Origin: Notospermus geniculatus
Lineage: Eukaryota; Nemertea; Pilidiophora; Heteronemertea; Lineidae
DNA length: 64,000 nt
Assembly: GCA_002633025.1 (NCBI GenBank)
Contig: NMRB01000112.1
Location: 440,125-504,124 of the forward strand
Reading direction: 5' to 3'
The notes beneath the pieces are model-generated. The model searched no databases. It was not told where the DNA came from and saw only the letters and a list, made by a program, of their open reading frames with translations. Shown in pieces: positions 13,361 through 24,200 of this stretch. A program made the position numbers and the translations under genes. Position 1 is the first letter of the stretch. Each line of letters opens with the position of its first letter.

Positions 13361-14062
13361 ATGCAAACACTTGCCGACATGCCGTGCATCTACGGGCTCT
13401 CTGGACAGCATGTCGACAGTTTTAACGAAACACAAACGTGCAGCTATTCCGATGGACATGTGGACCGTTACAGTCTCTGCAAACCTTTGACATCCTTCGG
13501 CTACAACTACTCAGACGAAAGTAGTACCGCATCAATGTCGCCGAATGGTGACACCGGCGGATTCTTGCCTCAAAGCCGTGGTGGTGTACATTATGATGAA
13601 GTAAATGTCAGTTACGGACATTCTCCAACCACGAATGGATCATACGCAGTGGCTCAGCCTCTGTCGTCCACCATCACCGACGCTGGAGGACGAGATGGGG
13701 AGGATAAGACAGGACTCTCACAAAAATATTCACGTCACGGTGCAACGGAACGCGAACGCAATCGGATGCACATGTTGAACGAGGCGTTTGAAGAACTTCG
13801 GAAAGTTGTGCCGAAGTCTAACCTAAGCGAACACCAAAAACTGTCCAAAATTGCCACGCTGAAATTAGCAATTCATTACATAACTGCCCTCGGGAATATT
13901 TTGCGGAGTAACGGAGAGGAGATAAAGCTTGTGTCGTGCACGGCCCGTGATGGCAGGCGCGGTCGGCGGAGAAGGTACAACAAGAGGAAAGCAGACCACA
14001 TCTCTGGTGGTGTGAAGACGGGGAAGATCCGCGAGGGCGGGGCAGGTGAGAAAGGTCGTTGA
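13361..14062 (+). CDS. Basic helix-loop-helix transcription factor, Atonal/NeuroD-like, apparently single exon
   Basis: 233 codons from ATG at 13361 to a stop at 14060. A complete bHLH domain spans roughly residues 125-181: basic region [16 protein letters not shown], helix 1 [11 protein letters not shown], loop, then [16 protein letters not shown] in helix 2. The RERNRMH basic motif and QKLSKI..L.LA pattern are those of the Atonal superfamily (NeuroD, Neurogenin and Olig/Beta3 relatives). Such proteins bind E-boxes as heterodimers with E proteins and often specify neurons. The 124-residue N-terminus is Ser/Gly/Tyr-rich and has no known domain; the C-terminal tail is Arg/Lys/Gly-rich. I cannot assign one subfamily: the loop is long and helix 2 differs from true NeuroD. 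A GTGAGA donor-like site near 14046 could truncate the tail if spliced. Confidence 0.85.
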   Translation: MQTLADMPCIYGLSGQHVDSFNETQTCSYSDGHVDRYSLCKPLTSFGYNYSDESSTASMSPNGDTGGFLPQSRGGVHYDEVNVSYGHSPTTNGSYAVAQPLSSTITDAGGRDGEDKTGLSQKYSRHGATERERNRMHMLNEAFEELRKVVPKSNLSEHQKLSKIATLKLAIHYITALGNILRSNGEEIKLVSCTARDGRRGRRRRYNKRKADHISGGVKTGKIREGGAGEKGR

Positions 14063-14910
14063 AACTTACCTGTGGTGGGCGCCTCCCATACCCATTTGAC
14101 ACGATTCGTAGGACTTCGAATGATATTCTTTTTATCGCAGACTTGACGAGGTGAAAAAGTGCACGAATTACGTTCCACAAACGTGGACAATTCACTAGGG
14201 AACGGAATCTCATTCATGCATTCCTCTGGGATCAATCCCGTCTGTTTGCCACAGGGATCGTCGTTGGAATGGGATCATTGGAAAGCCAGAGGTGATATTT
14301 TGATAGCCTATTCTTGGCTGTTTATGTAGACATGGCGAGATATTGGACCGCGGCAGTGCGCGATATTGTCCGCTCAGTAACTCATTTCGTCAGCAGATAT
14401 CCGTCTAACGACAGTTTGAGGACGATAGGAATTACATGTACATACACGTGCAACTACTTTCTGAAGACGCTCTGCAACTCCTGTAATCTGTGAGAGCACA
14501 GTGAAAGAAAGGTTTACCCGATGGCACTATTCAATTGGAATTAATAGTAATAGGACAATGCCAAGATACAAGGGGCCGAGACAGGAACTAGACCGGTTCC
14601 TGATGCAACTGTAGTGGTTTAATAAGTTATTTTTCTTTATTTATTAATTCCCAATGCCCATTATGGTTAACTTCTCCGGCGTAAAGTGTTTTGAAATTTC
14701 TCAATAAAAGCTTGTATGTGGGTCTCCCAAGACCAAGGCAATAGGCCCTGGATCTGGATTACCAAAAATATTGGATGAAAATTTGACCGTGTACAACAGG
14801 TATAACTGGATGAATTGTAGTTTAGAGAAATTTCAAAATAAAATTTGTTTTTGTAGCAACTTGAACTCCTTTATCATTGTGTTCATTCTCAGGCCTCTTG
14901 GTGGTGAGTT
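14063..14910. other. Intergenic, no gene seen
   Basis: Presumed 3' UTR of the bHLH gene; AATAAA occurs at about 14703. No coding exon recognised on either strand. Confidence 0.4.
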
Positions 14911-15518
14911 TATGTTTGATTTCCATCCCATCAGGCAACTCAAGTTCCTCACTTGGATTGGGTCTTCATCTCATGATCTTGCCCTTTGCAAAGGAATAAG
15001 GCACCACGGTTACTGCGACGGACATAGTTGTGGATATTGGGCAGTAAAATGTTGCCAGGGTGATTGCATCCCCTCCAATGGTAGGTACTGCCACATTACA
15101 TCCTATGCGATGATATAACTTCAGCAGAAGAAAAAAGAGATTATCAATACAAAATATTTATTCACAATGTTGAGAAGATTCCATGCCATTTACATTAACA
15201 TATTTATATTTATAACTGATCATAGATAGGAACTCATCCCTCTACAGGGTGTCAATGAATGCCAGTGTACCTCAATCAGGTATCATCTGATTAGGAATAC
15301 AGTGACGCATGTAAAGTGAACTGTAACTATGGTGTTGCTGTTGTCTGGCTGTGCAAGAACGCTAGATGTCCTCTTGGGCATTTATTTGCATAATGTCCTT
15401 TCTCATTGCACTGAAATCAGAAACATATGATAATCAGTCAACTAAAATACAAAATCAAAATCAGTACAGTTTCTAATGGTCTTTATTCCATTCAAATTGA
15501 GGCACAAATATGTCAACT
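14911..15518 (-). repeat. Second copy of the cpsf4 3' end plus downstream flank (no insertion), ending at a single N
   Basis: Two blocks here recur further right. Block 14911-15115 matches 15537-15741, and 15116-15518 matches 16226-16628. In this copy the blocks are continuous; in the other they are split by a 484-bp element. The copy contains the last cpsf4 coding exon (15327-15410, minus strand, stop included), its poly(A) signal (plus strand TTTATT at 15157) and UTR, then breaks at the lone N at 15519. It looks like the empty-site allele of the same locus, not an independent gene. Confidence 0.75.
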
Positions 15519-15519
15519 N
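15519..15519. other. Single N: assembly join scar
   Basis: One ambiguous base exactly where the left copy of the cpsf4 terminal block stops matching and new sequence begins. The single N looks like a contig join placeholder, not a real unknown base. Confidence 0.7.
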
Positions 15520-15741
15520 CTTGGATTGGGTCTTCATGTTTGATTTCCATCCCATCAGGCAACTCAAGTTCCTCACTTGGATTGGGTCTTCATCTCATGA
15601 TCTTGCCCTTTGCAAAGGAATAAGGCACCACGGTTACTGCGACGGACATAGTTGTGGATATTGGGCAGTAAAATGTTACCAGGGTGATTGCATCCCCTCC
15701 AATGGTAGGTACTGCCACATTACATCCTATGCGATGATATA

Positions 15742-16225
15742 CAGGAAGTTCACAGTTTATTGGTCTTTGGCGGAAATTTTCTAAGTCCAAAAACTAGGCC
15801 CACAAAGGGGGGCTTAATATGAATGGTATAAAAGTCAGGTCACTTTCGTGGCAAGTTCTCGGCCAGGAGGAGTATGGTTTAATTTTGGGAGGGATCAATT
15901 GCAATAGACCCCTGCTGATCAATTTCATAAATACCAGCCAGGGGTAATTCGTGGTTGATCTTGAGGACGTGGCATCAAAGAACCAAATGACTGTGTCCAA
16001 ACCACAAAATGTGATGCATTTGGTAACCATGAATTACCCCTGGCTGGCCTTTGTGAAATTGATCAGTAGGGGTCTATTACAATTGATCCGTCCCAAAATC
16101 AATCCACACGCACCTGGACGAAAGTGACCTGACTTTTATACCATTCATCCTAGGCCTCCCTTTGTGGGCCCAGTTTTTGGACTCAGAAAATTTCCAGGGA
16201 AGACCAATAAACTGTGAACTTCCTG
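15742..16225. mobile_element. 484-bp foldback DNA element with TA target site, next to the cpsf4 3' end
   Basis: Long terminal inverted repeats start CAGGAAGTTCACAGTTTATT and end with the reverse complement; internal inverted repeats continue (GGCCCACAAAGGG, AAGTCAGGTCACTTTCG, CAGCCAGGGGTAATTC and partners). TA flanks both ends. The corresponding empty site, with a single TA and no element, is at 15113-15118. No transposase frame. Termini and TA duplication fit a Tc1/mariner-superfamily non-autonomous element, or a foldback using the same target. Confidence 0.85.
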
Positions 16226-16436
16226 TAACTTCAGCAGAAGAAAAAAGAGATTATCAATACAAAATATTTATTCACAATGTTGAGAAGATTCCATGCCATT
16301 TACATTAACATATTTATATTTATAACTGATCATAGATAGGAACTCATCCCTCTACAGGGTGTCAATGAATGCCAGTGTACCTCAATCAGGTATCATCTGA
16401 TTAGGAATACAGTGACGCATGTAAAGTGAACTGTAA

Positions 16437-18161
16437 CTATGGTGTTGCTGTTGTCTGGCTGTGCAAGAACGCTAGATGTCCTCTTGGGCATTTATTTGCA
16501 TAATGTCCTTTCTCATTGCACTGAAATCAGAAACATATGATAATCAGTCAACTAAAATACAAAATCAAAATCAGTACAGTTTCTAATGGTCTTTATTCCA
16601 TTCAAATTGAGGCACAAATATGTCAACTAACCTTAAAACACGTGACCTGATCTAACGGCCGCCGAATGCCAGGGACATAGCCAGGAGTCCGTGGCTGGAA
16701 GGGTTGCTGGTACATTCCTCTTGGCTGGTAAAATGGTCTGGCTGGTGTTGGTGAATTTTCGTTATTTGCCTGGGGATGATTGTGAGGTTGGCCTGCTCCC
16801 ATTACTTGAATCTGTAGTCATGAAAGTGGATATCAAAGTTGATTCTTAGCTTTCTTCAACTGGCATTTTGAGGCAATAAAAGTTACAGACAACATTTGTC
16901 TTTGAATGGGTAAAAAACTGCTACCATTCAATTCAGGATATTCATCTAACTGGTCTGACATCAAAGACAGAATCCCCCCCCTACTTACAGGCTGTGATGT
17001 TGGAGTCTTTTGACAGAATGTAGCTTTATGCCCACTTTCACCACAGTTATGACAAATTATGTTCATTTTCTTGGCCTGTGATAGTGGGTCTGGTGTCGGC
17101 AAGTCAAAACTTGGACTAGAAAAAAAGATGAGTATGAATTATTACAAGGAGAGATACAGCATTGAATATGACGATGGTACTACAGGACATGGTAGCTAGA
17201 GTATAGTAGTAGTAGTCTTTACTTACTGTACAAATTTACAGTCTTTCCCATCCAAACAGAAACCACAAACATAATTTTGACAGATTACTCTTCTGGCATG
17301 TCTGTTCTTACATAATGGGCCTGCAAAAGAAACACAGGTGAAAAATCTGGGAAAATCTTAGTTCCCAACAGCAGTATGACATAATCAATGAAATCCAATA
17401 TTTCAGGTAAATCTTATAGGCCAGGACCCATATTCATAAAACTACTTAAGTCTAAGTGTGACACTTATCTTTTGTTCAACACAAAAGATAAGTATCATAC
17501 TTTCAATTTGACTTAAGTATGTTTATGAATACGGGGCCAGAATCTTATCTCCGGCACCTGTCGGATTTCACTGGGCCATGATTATTGTCCGAGACAATAC
17601 AAATACTGAATCATTGAAGAATGGTACTGCTTCTCGAGTTCTTACCATGCCGACAAAATCCTCGATCATACCATGGACAGTCTTTGATTTTTGATTCTGG
17701 GTCGATGTGGAGAAACGGGCAGTCTTTGTTACTACACAATCCTGGAAGTGAATTGGGAAGTCAAATTTTGTGATTTTTTTATTAGGGAGGGGCGTCCTAC
17801 CGCTCTTTTTGGGTAAAAATTGTAGATTTCGGTGAAAAATATCAATTTGTATACTACCTACATGCAATCATTTTGTGTGAATTTTTGGAGGCAAAATGTT
17901 CTCAAATGCTTTACAAAACAAGGTAGGGGGCCTAGTGAATGATTCCACTGGACTTACCAAATTTGGAATAGAAGTAGCACTCAGGCATTTTTGACATGTC
18001 ATATTCATGTAGAAATTCGCAATCATCACCCTTTTTACAAAGGCCCCTCAACCAATGTTTGCAGACCACTGTGCGGTCACCCTTGACATGACGAAAAGGG
18101 CAGGCTCCTGCTCGGGAGCACAATCCTTGAAGGAAGAAGGAACATATGGCTGCACCAGACT
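16437..18161 (-). CDS. cpsf4: Cleavage and polyadenylation specificity factor subunit 4 (CPSF30), N-terminal exon missing
   Basis: Exons in coding order: 18161-17958, 17741-17646, 17320-17227, 17115-16989, 16811-16632, 16520-16437 (stop 16437-16439). Together they give about 261 codons in one frame. Five CCCH fingers are visible: CSFFLQGLC...CPFRH, CKHWLRGLC...CEFLH, CYFYSKFGLC...CPFLH, CPWYDRGFC...CKNRH, and CQNYVCGFC...CKFVH. Two CCHC zinc knuckles follow: CHNCGESGHKATFC, and CFKCNEKGHYANKC split across the last two exons. CPSF30 recognises the AAUAAA signal with WDR33 inside the CPSF complex in the nucleus. The first exon (about 30-35 residues, ahead of SGAAIC) was not found and may lie in the N gap to the right. 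A poly(A) signal lies at 16267-16272 on the minus strand. Confidence 0.95.
17420..17540. mobile_element. Palindromic MITE in a cpsf4 intron (family also in the smg1 intron)
   Basis: Inverted repeats CCCATATTCATAAAACTACT and ...AAGTATGTTTATGAATACGGG enclose a second inverted pair around ATCTTTTGTTCAACACAAAAGAT. The same architecture, including the TCATAAA ends and the ATCTTTTGT core, recurs at 63218-63318. Confidence 0.7.
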
Positions 18162-19716
18162 CTGGAAAAGGAAAAGTTAAAATGACTAATGTTTAGAATC
18201 CCTGATCGGAAGTGACATTACTCCATGGTACACAATGGAAATTCTATGGCACACAATGGAAATGCGGTTATTCCGTCAATCGACTACATTTTTTGGGCAC
18301 TGATACAGGATTCTAAACTCATTCCGTTTACCGGTATATTGATAAAGATCAATGAAATGGTATATGGGCCTTCGGTTTCCCACAACACAGCACAGGGTCT
18401 ATTACTATTTTCACTGGCTTCAATTCAATTCATTTGGTGGCGAACGACACACCTAGGCCTAGCTAACTAACACTGTGGACAGTCAGGGAAAAGTCCGAAT
18501 TCGGAAACGTTTCCGATTTCGGAAACGAAGAGTGTCCGAATTCGGACTCTGAGCCCAAATTCCGTTGGAAGCGCTCCTGAAATCGGAGTCCTTCATGTTG
18601 TGATTACATCCGGGACTTCGCGAGTCAGAATTTGGAAACGTTTCTTAATTCGGACTCGCTTTTGTGGCAGTGATACAGACTGTGAACCGCCACAGTTCAG
18701 AATTAAAGCATAAATATAGTTTCGAACGGGATACTATTGAGCTGTTCCTTTTGGTTCAGGTAATAACTGATAGCATCCTGGCACTGATGCTAGTCCAGCT
18801 AGTAACAACCTTGAGTATTTCAAATACTACTGGGCCAATTTTAACACGGTTTGTTCCACATGAAAATACATCTTGTTGGTCATATTTCTGCATCAAAATT
18901 TTGAAATTTTGGAAATACCGCAATTGTGTAATACTTCATCAGAAAAAAACCTTAAAAATCAAAATTTTTATTGTGTAACTTTTTTGTGAATTTTGTTGCA
19001 GTTATGATAGAGTAGAATTTTCTAAGGATTTTGGGCTTTGTTTGATCAAAATATGTCAAGTGGTTGCTGAAATATTTGAGATTATCAAAATTTCGATAAT
19101 TTAAGAATTTCCTATTTTTCTTAAAACTTTGCTATCAGTAGACCGAGCTCACCTAAAAACTTAGAAGTATGAAGTTTTGGAACGTTTAGCGTAAACTGGT
19201 TCGAAGTGAAGCATATTTTTCAAAATATCAACATTTTGATACTTCGAAAAATGTGCAATATTTCTGCCCAGTTTAACACAAAAAGTTCATGGCATCAAAA
19301 TTTCCTGAAAAGCATGAAAATATCAAATTATCAAAATTTCGATATTCTCAAATATCTCAGCAACCACTTGACATATTTTGATCAAACAAAGCCCAAAATC
19401 CTTAGAAAGTTCAAGTGTATCAAAACTGCAACAAAAATCACAAAAAAGTTACATAATAAAAAAGTTGATTTTTAAGATTTTTTCTGATGAGCTATTAGTA
19501 TTACATAGTTACGACATCTCCAAATTTCCAAAATTATGATGCAGAAATATGACCAACAAGATGTATTTTCAAGTGGAACAACCGTGTTAAAATTGGCCTA
19601 GTAGTATTTGAAATATTCGATGTAGGCCTAGGCTATCAGGTGTAGACAAAATTTATGTCCATGACTGTAGCAGCACGCCGCAAATCAAAAAAAGACAAGT
19701 GCTGCCACCCAGCAAA
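18162..19716. other. cpsf4 upstream or intron 1 sequence, with foldback repeat
   Basis: No exon recognised. Around 18490-18660 there are repeated GGAAACG and TCCGAATTCGGA words forming small palindromes. From 18811 to 19620 lies a large imperfect foldback. The cpsf4 start exon was looked for on the minus strand and not found. Confidence 0.5.
18811..19620. repeat. About 0.8-kb foldback (inverted repeat) element
   Basis: Left arm features (GTATTTCAAATACTACTGGG, CCAATTTTAACACGG, TTGTTGGTCATATTTCTGCA, GATCAAAATATGTCAAGTGG) reappear as reverse complements in mirrored order in the right arm (CCACTTGACATATTTTGATC, TGCAGAAATATGACCAACAA, CCGTGTTAAAATTGG, GTAGTATTTGAAATA). Arms are about 300 bp and imperfect. 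No long coding frame; a foldback element or an old head-to-head insertion. Confidence 0.75.
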
Positions 19717-20152
19717 NNNNNNNNNNNNNNNNNNNNNNNNNNNNNNNNNNNNNNNNNNNNNNNNNNNNNNNNNNNNNNNNNNNNNNNNNNNNNNNNNNNN
19801 NNNNNNNNNNNNNNNNNNNNNNNNNNNNNNNNNNNNNNNNNNNNNNNNNNNNNNNNNNNNNNNNNNNNNNNNNNNNNNNNNNNNNNNNNNNNNNNNNNNN
19901 NNNNNNNNNNNNNNNNNNNNNNNNNNNNNNNNNNNNNNNNNNNNNNNNNNNNNNNNNNNNNNNNNNNNNNNNNNNNNNNNNNNNNNNNNNNNNNNNNNNN
20001 NNNNNNNNNNNNNNNNNNNNNNNNNNNNNNNNNNNNNNNNNNNNNNNNNNNNNNNNNNNNNNNNNNNNNNNNNNNNNNNNNNNNNNNNNNNNNNNNNNNN
20101 NNNNNNNNNNNNNNNNNNNNNNNNNNNNNNNNNNNNNNNNNNNNNNNNNNNN
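19717..20152. other. Assembly gap (436 N)
   Basis: Run of N between cpsf4 (minus) and the arrestin-domain gene (plus). CpG-rich sequence starts right after it. Both flanking genes lack their 5' exons, so the gap may hold a start exon or a shared divergent promoter; this is inference. Confidence 0.9.
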
Positions 20153-21283
20153 GTGACGTGACGCGGCGGACGGCTGATTCCGGCTGCGGCGGAAAGGATG
20201 ATGGTTTACGACATCCACAAAATCGCCATATTGCGTCAAGGTGTTGAGATTCACGGACTACACATCTCTGCTGTATTGATTTTTCCATTGATTTTTTTAC
20301 ACACACGTAACTATTAGACTCACTTCGTGAGCCGCTTCGCGGCTCACTGCGTGAGTTATTAAGGAAGAATTTTAAGTTTTTTTTCAATGCTGAATTTGTA
20401 CACAATTCTGTATGTAAAAATTTGGTTTCCACAGAAGGTTTTCACGCTGTAGCGTGATTTCACGGCCTAGCGTGATTGTGTCCACTGGTGATGGAGTGGT
20501 CCCCTCGCCGCGCCCTCCTCGACCTCGACCGTCTCTCTCTCGTCTGACATCTCTCCTCCTCCCCCTCAGGCACAGGTTCTTGTGGTTACACATGGTAGGC
20601 CTAGGGCATGTGGGGAGGGACCACAGGTCCTTACACACTTTACTAACAGTAAAGTGTGTAAGGACGTCACCTGTGTGTGCCCCCCCCATCTAACCACAGA
20701 ACCCTCCCCTCCCCCCCCCCAAATTCAGGGCTGTGCTAGCCTGTTTTTTTGTGGCAAAAACTTCCGTCACATAGGCCTACATACCGGCAGGCCTATTGAT
20801 TGAAATAAAGAAAAATTTAATAAAATTAAGCCTAACAATACATACGTAGAACTAAGGTATTGTTCAAGGTGTTAGGGCCTACCCCTGTTAATGAGGGACA
20901 GTTCTTGCTCTGATTGTTGCTGGGTGCTGAGTGATGGATTATCATTAGGCCTAGCTGACCTCGGCATTTTTGCATTATCCCCCACCACTCTAACACTGTT
21001 CCTAACCCTAACAATAGCCCTAACACTGTTCCTGACCCTAACAATAGCCCTAACACTGACCCTGTGGTGGGGGATTATGCAGTTAAACCGCCAGTCACTG
21101 TTCAGTTTAGCAAATTTTCCATTCTAATGGATTTGTAATGTTGAAAATTTTAGCCAAGTAGTTGAAGTTTTAGCCAAATGAGAGGTGAAATAGCCAATGG
21201 CAATTTGGTGAGTGGGTAGCGCCATCCCTGATCAATGATTCATGAATCACTGTTGTTATTTCGTTCTCTCTTTCTTGTTTCAG
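20153..21283. other. Region between gap and first arrestin exon: hairpins and a repeat, no exon recognised
   Basis: Includes a palindrome of CTCACTTCGTGAGCCGCTTC and its partner (about 20319-20356); a strong hairpin of GTCCTTACACACTTTACT with its reverse complement (20626-20663); and an element at about 20971-21083 in which GCATTATCCCCCACCAC is mirrored by GTGGTGGGGGATTATGC around two ~30-bp CCCTAACA-containing tandem units. The missing 5' exon(s) of the arrestin gene were not found. Confidence 0.55.
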
Positions 21284-24200
21284 AGTGATATATCTCAAGA
21301 TCGCAACACCAACGGCTGCATTTGGAGTGAGGCTTCGTGTTGTAGGAATTGAAAAGTGTAAGAAGGCTATATAGTACCGGTATACAAGGTGATGTAAGAA
21401 GGCTCCATTATGAGGAAAAGAACGATGTTGAATTTTCAAGCAAATAATTTGATTTAGGCCTCTAGATACCAATTTCTAAATCCCAGACTCTTCCTCATGG
21501 TTGTCTTGCATCTTGGTACAGGCAACAGTTCTTCTACCGGTATTCTCTCTTTTAGATGATGTATTTCTGAAAAGATTTGATGCAGACAGATTTGCAAATG
21601 TGCAGAAGAGGAAATGGATTGACTGCGATAATATTCATGTGTACAGGTCGGAAGGTAAATGTTCTTCAACTTGGCATTCGGAACAAGAAGAGAGGTAGAC
21701 ATGGTAGATCTCTTTTGTCGATTCTTGACAATCATTTCTGACAGTGGACTTGTTCGAGATCTGATGATTACTGTTGCAGTTTAGTGTTTCAGATAAAGTC
21801 ATCCTTTAGCAGAGCACAGAGCCTTTCCACTCTATCTTGGACACCAATAACAGGGTGGTATGCCCTGCCTTTTTAGCTCACCTGGTGAGCTTTAGTCGTC
21901 ATGGTGTGTCCGTCGTTCGGCGTCCTCCGTCGCGTGCGTTAGCAGGGCACGTTTCGTAACCGTTAGGGCTATTGATATGAAACTTGGTACATATTTACCC
22001 CTAAGTCAGATGACCTATGACAGCAAGTTTTGGTCCGATTTGATTCTTGGTTTGGCCACTAGGTGGCAAAAACAAAAACTCAAAGTCCAATAATTCCTAA
22101 ACTAACAACACAGTTGTCTCCCAGTTTTCATCATCGGTGCATCTAATGAGGATATATGACATATGTGACGGCTTTTTGATTTGACCTACTTTTCAAGGTC
22201 AGAGTTTAGAAGTTCAAACTTTTGCCATTTGCTGGCACGTTTCGTGGAACTCAAGGCTTGCCCTGGAACATTTCGATTTAACATTTGTCATTTTGGTCTT
22301 CTGGTACATTCATTCAGTTAATGTGCAGTCTAACTGTGCTAGCATAGTACATCAACTGATCAATCGTTGTGTATACCGGTACTATGTAATTTCTAGTCAT
22401 CTATAATGACATCAGCCAGGTGAGCACAATGGCCCTGGCCATTTCATATCTACAAGTCCTTCTTCTACCCTGCCTTTTACATGGATGAAGTTGTCTATTG
22501 CATATTTACTTTGCTTTTGCAGGTGGGAACCCCATGGCCATTGATTGTTATATGTTCCCATTTCAAGTGAATCTGCCTCCAAACTTACCAGGTGGGTTCA
22601 ATGTATTCTGTGCTTGATCGGTTTCATCTTTCCAGTCAATCATAATATGGCCGTTTTTTCATCTTTTGGCAATTTATTGCCCATGTTCACCTTTCCTTAA
22701 TATGATATTGTTAAATGGAAATTCAACTTAAAAGTGATCCCATTGGCATTGCAAGCACAAAGTGTTCATAGATGTTTGTTTATTGTATTTCAGGATCCTG
22801 TTCCTATGAATCCAATAATGGTTTGGACAAGGCTTCCATCAAGTATCTAGTGGAGGCTGAAGGTCTAGGTTGCAAGAATTTCAAGGTATGACAGTACCAC
22901 ACTAGGCAAATCCCAAGTTGCTTGTCTCCAGAACTTGAAATTCCAACCTACCTTTCTGTCTGAAGCACTTTGAATACCGTAGGGGCCTATACGCAAATAT
23001 CTTCGCGTGTAAAAATTCTCGCGAAAATCGCGAAATCAAAATTTTGCCGCGAATATTAATACACGTATTAAAAGTTCCCCATCAATCCAGTCAGTTCCCT
23101 TCCCTGCCCTTGACGCAAACATTAATCCACGCAAAACAGAAAAAAAATTCAATTCGTGAAATATTATCCCGCGAAAATATTTGCGTATACGGTATTTCAT
23201 CATCAGTTGTTGATTTCATCCATTTCAGGCCAACCAAACTTTCAATGTCATGCATTGTCCTCTGGAGAAGCCACCGAAGAAAACGTCTGATACAATTAAA
23301 TTCACCGGGGGAAGTTTCTTTCGAAGGATAACCATTTCAGTCACAGCCACGTACGTTTCAATGCACTTGTTCTATAATGACTGAGAATAGTTCGGAACAA
23401 TTTCACAAATATCCACAATTTTTGGACAAATTGCACAAGACGTTTTTTTCTTCATTTTTACCGAATGTCTTTTTCAGGCTCAACAAACCTGAGTATGCCA
23501 TCAATGAAACTATTCCATTACTGTTAGAATTCACTGATATAGTTAAATCTGGAAAAGAAATTGAAGTCATATCAGTGCAGGTAAGCAGGAAGGGCTGTCT
23601 TAGCAGTGAGATTATGAATGATAAATGGTCATGTCCCTTTCTGGTTCCCACCCTCTTAATCTTGATAAATTTTACTCTTTCAGATTTTACAAAACTTGAA
23701 ATGTGCTTTAAAATGGAAGCGTTCTGACTCATTTATTGGGTCCAGTCAAAGCGTTTCTGTTGAGGCAGGGAGTGGAGACAGTCCAATGACCAAGCAAAGC
23801 CATACACAGTTTAAGCAGTTACCATCTGAGGAGTCTGGAACACCACTGTCGCAGCCAGACAAATGCATCCTTAGCAGAGAACTGACATTTGCAGATAATG
23901 AGATTCTAGAAAGGTTTGTGTGAAAGTTCATTACCGGTACACTATGTACAGCATGAATATTTTGGTTGCTTTTGTCGGAAAGCATCAAGAAACATTTCAG
24001 AAATAATCAACAGTACCTAGCTTTAAGCCATATCTAGTTAACCACCATCCACCATTATTCTCAAGACTGGAGGCACTCCACATAGCACTGGCCTGGCAAT
24101 ACGTGTACATGTAGTTATTTTATTTTCTATACCAGTACTTGTATCTTCATTTTCACTTCACTTTAGTGGTTTCACCTTCTTCATTCCTCTGGCACAAGCT

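Noticed and set aside
14771-15784. Plus-strand frames of ~100 residues sharing HPIRQLKFLTW
   Set aside because: They are identical because of the duplicated cpsf4 3' flank, on the strand opposite the gene, and one contains the N.
19653-20432. Long frames across the N gap
   Set aside because: Produced by reading N as open sequence; no evidence of coding.
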